NCBI GenBank assembly: GCA_947589285.1 | Contig: CANPZV010000010.1 | Location: forward strand, 1 to 37,324 | Source: an uncultured Clostridia bacterium | GTDB taxonomy: Bacteria > Bacillota > Clostridia > Christensenellales > Borkfalkiaceae | Direction: 5' to 3' | DNA length: 37,324 nucleotides | In this document: piece by piece, positions 15,600 to 23,900 of the stretch | How the letters are laid out: the number at the start of each line of letters is the position of its first letter | How positions within the stretch are numbered: the stretch's first letter is position 1 | The notes under the pieces: generated by a model | Database searches by the model: none | What the model saw: the letters and a program-made list of their open reading frames with translations, nothing else | Told to the model about the DNA's origin: nothing | Made by a program: the position numbers and the translations under genes

Positions 15600-16743
15600 A
15601 GCTGATCTCTCTTCCCTCCAAACTGTACCGCTTGTTTTCCTCTCCGATCGTGAACGTGTGGCGGGGCATGAGTTCGCCCCCCTTGATGTCATAGAAGAGA
15701 TCGTCCTTTTCGATCGGTCTGAAGATCACGCCGATCCCCTCCCCCCTGCGGGAGAGGGCGTCTGTATCCTCAAAGTATTCCACCTTCCCGCCGTTGGCGC
15801 GGAGGTATGCGGAGATGACCCCGTCGGCTCTCCTCACGGCGTCCGCACCCGCGGGAAGCATGCAGTAGAGGAGGTGCCCCTGCCGTTTGCACTTGATGTT
15901 CCGCGCAAAATAGTCGGCAAAGGCCTCTTCGTCCGTGTCGGTGACCAGCCTGTGTACGGGCCTGATCTCCACGGCGGGGTCGTAGATGTTGATGCACTCG
16001 ACGAGGGCGAACCGCGCGGGGTGGTTGCGCACCTCCGCTCCCTTGAGGGTGGGTTTGAGTTCCTCCCAATACATCTTGGCGGCGGCGATCTCGTCGTGGC
16101 CGTCGGCGACGGCGAAGCACGGCTCCCCGCGCGTCGTCATCTCCTCGGCGACGTCATAGGCGTAGTCCTCCCCGATGAAACTGCCGCAGATCCTCCCTCC
16201 CTCCTCCATGAGGGGGAAGTCGTACAGCGTTTCAAGGTCGTACCCCGAGAGCATTCTCGCGAGCTTCATCTTCTTGTCCCTGTAAAAGAGGAGGATATGG
16301 GGGAATTCGAGCAGCGTCTTTGCCCTGAACGCCTTCAACGTCTCCGCGCGGGGGGAAGGGGCTTCCGTCGCGCGGACGGGCGTGACTTCCCTGTGCGCAA
16401 AGGAGAACTGTTCGAGGTCGAGCGCGGCGACGATCCCCGTCCTCACGCGCCCGTCTTTCAGCGTGCGCTCCACAAAGAGGAAGCTCCGCCCGATGCGGTC
16501 GAGCTTCTCCTCGGCCAAGGTATCGTAGAGCTTCGCCGCAATGGCGTCCGCCGCGTCCGCCTCCTCCCCGTCATAGACGTCGGGGAGAATGAGGTTGAGA
16601 CAAGAGGGCGCGTTGCCGATATTCTTTGCAACGCGCTCCCAAAAGGTCCTGTCACTTGCGTGACTGTCGGCGGCAGGTACCGCCCATTTTTCAAAGCCGC
16701 CGCGCGGCAGAAAGAGCCGTGTGGCGCGGAAACAATTCTTCAT
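15592..16743 (-). CDS. DUF1015 family protein
   Basis: 383 residues, cytoplasmic. Recognised by the DUF1015 landmarks: RTLKDGRVRTGIVAALDLEQ (about 92-111), VRATEAPSPR, FAVADGHDEIAAAK (ADGH box), and RPVHRLV. In this family the ADGH box is usually followed by HR; here it is DE, as in clostridial members. The function is unknown; a serine-kinase-like activity has been proposed for relatives. Its ATG overlaps the TGA of the 35-codon gene upstream as ATGA, so translation is coupled to it, and its end overlaps the aspartokinase start. Confidence 0.85.
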   Translation of the reverse strand: MKNCFRATRLFLPRGGFEKWAVPAADSHASDRTFWERVAKNIGNAPSCLNLILPDVYDGEEADAADAIAAKLYDTLAEEKLDRIGRSFLFVERTLKDGRVRTGIVAALDLEQFSFAHREVTPVRATEAPSPRAETLKAFRAKTLLEFPHILLFYRDKKMKLARMLSGYDLETLYDFPLMEEGGRICGSFIGEDYAYDVAEEMTTRGEPCFAVADGHDEIAAAKMYWEELKPTLKGAEVRNHPARFALVECINIYDPAVEIRPVHRLVTDTDEEAFADYFARNIKCKRQGHLLYCMLPAGADAVRRADGVISAYLRANGGKVEYFEDTDALSRRGEGIGVIFRPIEKDDLFYDIKGGELMPRHTFTIGEENKRYSLEGREISYD

Positions 16744-16847
16744 ACCAGATTGATCACGATGACGCAGGCCGCCGCGAGGACGAGCGCGAACAGTTTCAGC
16801 GGAATGTGCGTCAAAAATACGCGTTTCAAAAATTCTGCGAATTTCAT
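16740..16847 (-). CDS. 35-residue membrane protein resembling the CdaR membrane anchor
   Basis: A gene missed by length cut-offs. It starts at ATG 16847, which overlaps the cdaA stop as ATGA, and its own TGA overlaps the next ATG in the same way, so it is locked between two coupled genes. The product has a basic N-terminus (FLKRVFLTHIPLK) and one hydrophobic helix (LFALVLAAACVIVINLV). In most Firmicutes this slot is held by cdaR/ybbR, whose start looks the same (short basic stretch, then a helix ending VN) before several outside YbbR domains. Here only the anchor remains. It is either a deliberate mini-regulator of CdaA or a decayed cdaR kept as a coupling cistron. Identity is inferred from position and pattern, not from long sequence identity. 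Confidence 0.7.
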   Translation of the reverse strand: MKFAEFLKRVFLTHIPLKLFALVLAAACVIVINLV

Positions 16848-17698
16848 GCCTTCTTGCCCTCCGAAGAGAATTCCCTGCTGTAATAGTCTTTCAGGATGCG
16901 TTTCAGCCCGACGGAATCGATATAGCGGGAGATCTGCACGTCCTGATTCCTCTTCTGTGCGTAGGAGATGATGCCCGTCTCCTCGGAGACGATGATCGTG
17001 GACACGTCCGCGACCTCAGCGATGCCGATGCCCGCCCTGTGCCGCGTGCCGTAGTCGCTCGGGAAGGTCTTTTGCGTCAGGGGAAGGAAGCACCCCGCGG
17101 CCATGATCTTGTCGCCGTTGATGAGCATCGCGCCGTCGTGGAGGGGAGCCTTGGGGACGAAGATGCCCTCGATGAGCTGGCTCGAGATGTCGGCATTGAG
17201 AAGGACGCCGCTCTCGATGATGTCCCTCGGCATACTGCCGTTAGAGAGGACGATGAGCGCGCCCGTGTTGCTCTTGGAGAGGTTGAATACCGCCTTCGTG
17301 ATGGCGTTGATGCACTCCTCCGCACGCTGGATGTGCTTGTCGGGCGAGCTGGCGACATGCCGCTGCCCCGCCTTGCCCGCGTTGGCGTTATAGATGCTCC
17401 GCTTGATCTCCGTCCCGAAGATGAACAGGAAGAAGAGGGACAGCACGGAGACGAAGAGGAAGAACCACAGCGCGTCCACCGCCACGGAGAATACCGTGAT
17501 CGTCCCCATGCAGAGAATGAGGAGGATGTACACGGGAATAAAACGCTTTGCGTTGTTCTCGTACAGCGTCCGCAGCACAAAATAGATCACAAAGAAAAAC
17601 AGAATCAGTTCAAGGACGGTGACCCATTGGTAGGGGGCCTTGGCATACGACGTAAAAAAGTCCTTTATGCCCGTCCAGACTTCCTGCCCCGATCTCAT
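16844..17698 (-). CDS. cdaA: Diadenylate cyclase CdaA (c-di-AMP synthase)
   Basis: Membrane-bound enzyme (284 aa) making c-di-AMP from two ATP. Three N-terminal membrane helices (about 27-45, 54-72, 77-95) precede the DAC domain, with the catalytic DGA motif PLHDGAMLI (188-190) and GTRHRAGIG (RHR about 219-221) intact. GGAGGGAGGG lies before the start. In Firmicutes it is usually followed by cdaR and glmM; here a 35-codon anchor gene, DUF1015, aspartokinase and DUF1295 follow. Its product is known to bind KtrA-type RCK_C domains, and ktrA is encoded 6 kb away. Confidence 0.95.
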   Translation of the reverse strand: MRSGQEVWTGIKDFFTSYAKAPYQWVTVLELILFFFVIYFVLRTLYENNAKRFIPVYILLILCMGTITVFSVAVDALWFFLFVSVLSLFFLFIFGTEIKRSIYNANAGKAGQRHVASSPDKHIQRAEECINAITKAVFNLSKSNTGALIVLSNGSMPRDIIESGVLLNADISSQLIEGIFVPKAPLHDGAMLINGDKIMAAGCFLPLTQKTFPSDYGTRHRAGIGIAEVADVSTIIVSEETGIISYAQKRNQDVQISRYIDSVGLKRILKDYYSREFSSEGKKA

Positions 17699-17744
17699 GA
17701 TACCCTCCCTCCCGCTGAGCGCGGAAATAACGGTTTCATACTAT

Positions 17745-17773
17745 ATTATAGCGAATTTTGCGGAAAAAGCAAA
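17745..17773 (-). promoter_or_regulatory. Probable promoter of cdaA operon
   Basis: Perfect -10 TATAAT (17745-17750) with a weak -35 TTTGCT (17768-17773) at 17-bp spacing on the minus strand, about 47 bases before the cdaA start. Confidence 0.65.
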
Positions 17774-17784
17774 GAATTTTGATA

Positions 17785-18765
17785 TTATCCGAAAAATATT
17801 TTCGCAATGGCGGCAAACAACGCCCCCTTTGCCGAATATTTTCCGTTTTTCGCCCCGCAGGAGAGGGCGTAAAGCCCTTCGTACATCGCCTGTACGCGCT
17901 CCTTCCCGAGCCGCTCCGCCGCCTCCCTGTTCTTGCGGACGGAATAGGGCTTGACGCCGAGGACCTTGGCCGCCTCCCCGTCGGAGAGCTTCATGCCCGA
18001 GATCTCGCACAGCGTGCGGTAGTGGGAGGTGAGGGAGGACAGCACGGCGTATTCGTCGAACCCCTTTTCGAGGAGGTCGTGCAGGATCTCGTTAAAGGCG
18101 TTCCCGTTCCCGCGGGAGGCCGCCTGCGTCAGTTCGTAAATTTTATATTCGACGTCCTTTGCGACATTCTCCTCCACGGTCTCGGCCGTCACCCTTCCCC
18201 CCTCGCCGAGCAAAAGGAGGAGCTTGTCGCACTCCTTCGCCATGCGTGCGGCGTCGAGGTTGCAGTAGCGGACCATGAGGGAGACCGCGCCGCTGTCCGC
18301 CGTGAGGCCCTTCTTCCGCATGAGGCCGAAAAGCCAGCGGGAAAGCGTCTCCTCGCTCTCGCGGGAGCAATCGACGAGGGTGATCCCCTTCTTCCTCCTC
18401 AGATCGGCGGAATTGGCCTTTTTGCCGCCGTTGACGATGACGAGTACGGTACTTGCGCAGGGGTTTTCCGCATAGGGGCGCAAGATCTCCCACTCCCTCT
18501 CGGCGGGATAGAGATCGTACACCCTGACGAGCCGTCTTTCGTCCATGAAGGGGAGCGCGCGGAGGTCCCCCACGAAGGAGGCGAGCCTGTCGCCCTTGAG
18601 GGTCTCCCCCTCGACGCGGACGTCGTTGAGCATGGGCATGGTGATACCGCAGGCCGCGGAGATGCTCTTCACGGCGTGGTCGCGGAAATAGGTCTCCTCT
18701 CCGTCCACGAGGTAGATGGGGTCAAGCCCCTCCTGCAACGATCTTGCGAGCTGTACGAACTTCAT
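17785..18765 (-). CDS. holA: DNA polymerase III delta subunit
   Basis: Clamp-loader subunit (326 aa) that opens the sliding clamp. The N-terminal segment DPIYLVDGEETYFRDHAVKS (about 15-34) is the HolA signature; the P-loop is naturally absent in this family. Further matches are LPFMDERRLVRVYD and the three-domain layout ending in the collar domain (GVKPYSVRKNREAAERL). The start overlaps the comEC stop by four bases. The comEC-holA pairing is usual in Firmicutes. Confidence 0.92.
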   Translation of the reverse strand: MKFVQLARSLQEGLDPIYLVDGEETYFRDHAVKSISAACGITMPMLNDVRVEGETLKGDRLASFVGDLRALPFMDERRLVRVYDLYPAEREWEILRPYAENPCASTVLVIVNGGKKANSADLRRKKGITLVDCSRESEETLSRWLFGLMRKKGLTADSGAVSLMVRYCNLDAARMAKECDKLLLLLGEGGRVTAETVEENVAKDVEYKIYELTQAASRGNGNAFNEILHDLLEKGFDEYAVLSSLTSHYRTLCEISGMKLSDGEAAKVLGVKPYSVRKNREAAERLGKERVQAMYEGLYALSCGAKNGKYSAKGALFAAIAKIFFG

Positions 18766-20750
18766 AGCAATAGGATTATATCACGATCGAGAAAATATTT
18801 CAAGGTCCCGCACCCCTTTTCGACGCACAAATCGGCGCGGAGGGCGGAAACTTCCCCAAATTCGAACTTCACGGCGATCCCGCGCACAAAGAGCATGAGC
18901 GTATCGTCCGTCTCATATGCAAAGGCGAGTTCCCCCTCCGCAAACGCCCTGCCAAAGATGACGTCCGTCTCGCGCAGGCCGTCCTCCTTTTCGCGGAGGC
19001 AATACACCCGCTCCGCTCCCGTAAACGCGGCGATGTTCACCGCCCGCGTCTGCTCCTCGGAGAGGACCACGGCGGCGTCGATGGACCCCGTATGGCGGGA
19101 GAGGAAGTCCTTGCAATCCGCAAGGGAGAGGTCGCCGTCGAGGATGAGGACGCTGCTCTCCTCCGTCCTGACGAGCGCGAGCATGCCGTCCCCGCTCTCA
19201 TAGACGTCGATGACCGCCCCGCCGAAGAGACAGTTTTCGGCGACGAGGCAGAGCGAGAAGAGCAAGACCGCAAAACATGCCGCAAGACAGCGCGCAAGAG
19301 GGCGCAGACGGACGCGCTCCGTGCAGAGGACACAGCCCGTCAGCCACACGACCCCCGCCGCCCCGAAGGCAAAGCCCGTGAGGACCCACCCGAAGTCCTC
19401 CGCCGCAAACAGGAAGAGGAGCGCGGAGAAAAGTCCCTTGGGGAACATCAGGAAAAAGCCCGCGGCGGGCGGTATGACGAGCGAGAGGAACATACAGAGG
19501 AGCAGGGTCAGAAAGGCGAGGGGCAGGAGGGGCACGACGACGAGATTGAGCGCGATCCCCCACACCGAGAAGTATCCGAAGGCCTCCATCATGACGGGGA
19601 AGGTGAAGAGCTGGACGGAGAGGCTCGCCGCAAGGTACCCGCCCAAGAACTGCGGGAGATGCGCCCGTTTGAACAGGCGGGAGAGGCTCCCCGAGAAGAG
19701 GGCAAGACCCAGGCACGCGCCGAAGGAGAGGCGAAACCCGACGGACAGCCACTGCGCGGGCAAAAAGAGGAGGACCCCGACGGCCGCAAGGGAAACGGAG
19801 TTTATCATGTCCGTCTTTCGTCCCAAAAGCCCGTTGATGCTCAGAAAGACGCACATGATGAGAGCGCGGAGGGAGGAGACGGCAAACCCGCAGAGGGCGC
19901 AATAGACCGTGGTGAGGGCGATCGCGGGGAGGGCGGCCCACCGCCGCAGGGGACGGCACAGGAGCAGGACGGCCGCATACAGAATGCCGATGTGCAGGCC
20001 CGAGACGGCGAAGATGTGCGCGATCCCGCCCCGCCGCACGGCCGTCATGAATCCGCTGTCCACCATGCGGGAGTTGCCCGTCAGAAGGGCGTAGGCGATA
20101 TACCCCTCCTCCCCGCCCATCTCCTCCGTCGCGGTATCAAAGAGCTTTGCGTTCAGAAAGAGGAGCGGATGAAAGCCCTTCTCCCCCTCCTCATAGGTCT
20201 CTGCGTCCGCGCGGTAACGGATATCGTTGACAAAATCATAGGCGTCCGGCGATCCGCCCGCGGGCAGGGGATTCCGCGCTACGTTTGCAAAAAAGACGAT
20301 CCTGTCGCCCGTGCGGAGTTCCTCCCCCGCGACGACGGCGGCGAGCTTCCCCTGTACGCTCTCCCCGTCGAGCAGGACGCCGTCAAGTTCGGCCTCGGTG
20401 TAGCCGTCCCGCACGCTGACGAGGACGGCCGTCCCCTCCACGGTATAGCTCCCCTCCCGCTTGCCGGAGAGGAAATTTTCGGTATAAATGTGAATGCCGA
20501 GGACGCCCGCCGCCGCAAATACGCAAAGACACAGGCACATCGCAAGGAGCCGCTTCTTCGTCAAGGGGACGGCGGCAAGCAGCACAAAGCAGAGGAGCAA
20601 CAAAAAATCGGAGGGCAACAGCCCGCCGAAACGGATGCGGCAATACAGAAAGATCCCGAAGGCGATCCCAAAGGCGCAGAAGAGCAGGGGACGGAAGTTG
20701 ACGCGGGGAAGCGCATGGCCCGATTCGGACGCTTCCCTTTCCCGCTCCAT
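18762..20750 (-). CDS. comEC: ComEC/Rec2 DNA uptake channel with degenerate beta-lactamase domain
   Basis: 662 residues. Early membrane helices and a DUF4131-like OB region (to about 190) precede the competence domain (about 215-500) with the hallmark GGIAHIFAVSGLHIG (241-255), the channel that carries single-stranded DNA across the membrane. After the last helix a metallo-beta-lactamase-like domain (about 505-662) is recognisable (VIDVYESGDGMLALVRTEES, ILDGD), but where the HxHxDH zinc motif should be the sequence reads VVLSEEQTRAVNIAAF. The nuclease-like domain is therefore probably inactive. GGGGGAGAG precedes the start. Confidence 0.9.
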   Translation of the reverse strand: MEREREASESGHALPRVNFRPLLFCAFGIAFGIFLYCRIRFGGLLPSDFLLLLCFVLLAAVPLTKKRLLAMCLCLCVFAAAGVLGIHIYTENFLSGKREGSYTVEGTAVLVSVRDGYTEAELDGVLLDGESVQGKLAAVVAGEELRTGDRIVFFANVARNPLPAGGSPDAYDFVNDIRYRADAETYEEGEKGFHPLLFLNAKLFDTATEEMGGEEGYIAYALLTGNSRMVDSGFMTAVRRGGIAHIFAVSGLHIGILYAAVLLLCRPLRRWAALPAIALTTVYCALCGFAVSSLRALIMCVFLSINGLLGRKTDMINSVSLAAVGVLLFLPAQWLSVGFRLSFGACLGLALFSGSLSRLFKRAHLPQFLGGYLAASLSVQLFTFPVMMEAFGYFSVWGIALNLVVVPLLPLAFLTLLLCMFLSLVIPPAAGFFLMFPKGLFSALLFLFAAEDFGWVLTGFAFGAAGVVWLTGCVLCTERVRLRPLARCLAACFAVLLFSLCLVAENCLFGGAVIDVYESGDGMLALVRTEESSVLILDGDLSLADCKDFLSRHTGSIDAAVVLSEEQTRAVNIAAFTGAERVYCLREKEDGLRETDVIFGRAFAEGELAFAYETDDTLMLFVRGIAVKFEFGEVSALRADLCVEKGCGTLKYFLDRDIILLL

Positions 20751-20784
20751 AGATCTCTCCCCCTCTGTTACTCAATTTTTCATC

Positions 20785-20813
20785 ATTTTACAGAGAATTT
20801 TGTCGAATGTCAA
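20785..20813 (-). promoter_or_regulatory. Sigma-A promoter of comEC-holA
   Basis: -35 TTGACA (20808-20813), 17-bp spacer, -10 TAAAAT (20785-20790), on the minus strand, about 35 bases before the comEC start. Confidence 0.85.
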
Positions 20814-20874
20814 CCGATTCCGGAGAGTGCGGAAGGAAATTCGCCCAAAATCAATTTTTTCGGGCGTCTCCCGC

Positions 20875-20903
20875 TTGCAAGCCGAGCCGTTTCATGGTAT
20901 AAT
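20875..20903 (+). promoter_or_regulatory. Sigma-A promoter of the large helicase gene
   Basis: -35 TTGCAA (20875-20880), 17-bp spacer, -10 TATAAT (20898-20903). It is divergent from the comEC promoter, and the leader is about 28 bases. Confidence 0.75.
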
Positions 20904-20938
20904 GTGGAAGAAAAATCATCATATCCGTCAGGTCAAAC

Positions 20939-23900
20939 ATGGCAAAATCAGAAAAAGATCTCTCCCTCCAACTGCGCTTCCCCGCATACGTCGGCTACGC
21001 GGACCACTACTTCTCCGCGCCCGCCTCTGTCATCGTGCGCAACGACGCCCTCACGGACGCCGCGATCGCCGTGCGCGTCACCTGCGGGGAGGGGCTGTTC
21101 GTCTACTGCGAAAAGGCGGTCACCGTCCCCTATGATAGCTCTGTGGAACTCGGCCTCGAGGGGATCTTCAATCCCGTGTTCCTCTCCGAATGCGACCGCG
21201 TCACCCCCTGCACCGCGACGGCGGCCATTTTGAAGGACGGCAAAGAGATCACTTCGGAGACGGCGGAGATCATCGCCCTCCCCTTTGACTTCTGGGAGGG
21301 CATGAAGGGCAATCCCGAACGGCTCGCCTACTACGTCCGTCCCCGTCTGCCCGACTGCAACTCCGTCCTCCTCGAGGCGGGCAACCGCCTGAAAGTCTGG
21401 GGGAGCGACCACTCCAACGGCTACGAAAACTGCGACAAGAACAGCATACGGAGCGTGCTGGCGGCGATCTTTGCCGTCCTCAAGGGCAAGTCCATCGAGC
21501 GCGACGGCGAGATCGACGCGACCGCCCCCCTCTCCTGCATGCGGGACAAGCTGCTCGAGGGCAAGAAGGCGACCGCGCTCGAACTCGGCGTCCTCGCCTG
21601 TTCCTGCCTCGAGGGCGCGGGGCTTCACCCCGTGCTTGCCATCGGCGAAAAGGACGTCGGCGTCGGCGTGTGGCTGTATGAGACCTGCTTCCTCGACAGC
21701 GTTTCGGAGGACAGGGAGATCGTGGAGAGATACATCTCCGACGGCATCAACAATTTGGCCTTCTTCGACGCGGACGACCTCTTCTCGGACAAGAAGGGGG
21801 CGTACGTCATCGCCGAATCGCACTTCAAGAGCAAACTCGAACGGGGGAAATACTCCCTCTTTACGGATATCCGCCGTTGCAGACTGGCGGGGATCAGACC
21901 CTGCCCCGCCCGTGAAAAGGGAGAAAACGGCTATGAGATCTACAGCGAGGAGGAGACTTCGGGCGAACAGCCCCCCGCTCCCCTCCCCGAACTCGGCAAG
22001 CAGGAGACCGTCGCGACGGGCAGCGAAAAGTGGGAGAGGCGGCTCCTCGATCTCTCGGGCAAGAACGCCCTTTTGAACTTCACGGGCAAAAACGCCCTTC
22101 ATCTCCAATGCTGCGGCGCGGACGAACTGCAACTCGTCGCGGCCTCCGCGCCCCTCCGCATCATCGGCAGCGGCGAGACGGCCGACCCCTTCGGCGCAAA
22201 GACGGACGGGCAGAAGAAGGAACTCGTCCGCCTCGAACAGGAACAGGGATTGCTCAAGGTCTACGGGAGCGCGGAGGAGGCGGCAAGCACCGCCCTCCGT
22301 CTTTTGCGGCGCGACCGCACGGCACAGGAGGAGACGGGCGCAAGCACGCTCTACCTTGCCATCGGCTTCCTCTGCTATGCGACGAAGGAGGGGCAGACCC
22401 GCTACGCCCCCCTCATGCTCATACCCGCCTCCCTCAAACGGCAACGGGGGATCGACGGCTGTATCCTCTACGCCGAGGGGAAGGAACGCTTTGTCAACGC
22501 GACCCTCCTCGAATACCTCAAACGCGAATTCGGCGTGGACATGCGCGGCCTCGGGGGGAACATCTCCTCCCTCAAACCGAGCGAGATCTTCGCGACCGTC
22601 CGCGCGGAGACGGCGCGCATGAAGAATTGGAAGGTCTGTGAGGACGCATACCTCGCCTCCCTCTCCTTCGAACGCTTCCTGATGTGGAACGACCTCCGCC
22701 GCTCCTACGAGGAGTTCGGAAAGAACGCCCTCTTCTCCGCCCTCAAGGACGGGACGTTCGAGCATCACGCCGCCCCCGTCTCGGGCGAGGACGAGAGCGA
22801 TCCCGCCGACTACTTCCTTCCCCTCCCCTCGGACAGTTCGCAGTTCTCCGCCGTGGCCCTCTCCGACGCAGGCTCCAGCTTCGTCCTGCACGGCCCCCCG
22901 GGGACGGGAAAGAGCCAGACCATTGCAAACATCATCTCCAACGCCCTCGCCAAGGGCAGGAGAGTTCTCTTCGTCGCCGAAAAGCGGGCCGCGCTCGACG
23001 TCGTAAGAAAGCGGCTCGACAGCGTGGGCATCGGCGCGTTCTGCCTCGGCCTCTACGGCGACAAGGCGGACAAGGCCGCCACGATCAAGAAGATCGAATC
23101 GGCCCTCGCGCTCAGGCCCGAGGAGGGCGGCGGGCGCAACGCCAAGGAGGTCCTTGCCCTCATGCAGGGCCTCTCCGCGCCTATGCTCGCCCTGCACCGG
23201 CGGCGCAAACTCGGCCTCTCCGTCTACAGCGCGATCCTCGGCTACCTCGAAAACAAGTCCGCGCCCGACATTCTCGACATCGAGAGCGGCTTCTACGACG
23301 CCTTGACGGAGGAGAAGTTTGCCGAATTCAAGACGGTCATCCTCCGCGCGGCCGCCGCCGCAAGGGAGTGCGGCTCCGTTGCGCATTCCCCCTTTGAGAA
23401 CGTCGGCCTGACCGCGTGGTCCCCCCGGCTTCGCGACAGAGTGTTCTGCGCCTCCGAGGTCGTGATCGCCGAGAGCAGGCACTTCAAGTCCTTCTTGACC
23501 CTCTTCCTCGAATTCTACCGCCAGACGGTCTCCTCCCTCTCCGAGGCCAAGATCCGCGCGCTCATGACGCTCGCGGACGACCTCAAAAACGGAAAATATG
23601 ACAAATATTTCGCCGCGACGTCCGCCGAAGAGTTCTCCGCCTTCTTCAACGCGAACCGTCAGCTCGACAGCTGCCTCGGCTACTACTTCAAGCACTTCAA
23701 GTCCCTCGTCGATCCCGACAATCCCGCCGAACTCAAATCTCTCCGCGCGGGCGGGGATTGGCGGCTGCTGAAGAGCGGAAAGAGTACGCTCAAAAAGCTC
23801 AACCGCGTCGCCCTCTCCCCCATCCGCGACGAGGACGTCGTCAAGTTCCTCGTCACCCTTGCGGACATCTCGGAGGCCGAGGACAGGGTCGCGGGATTCG

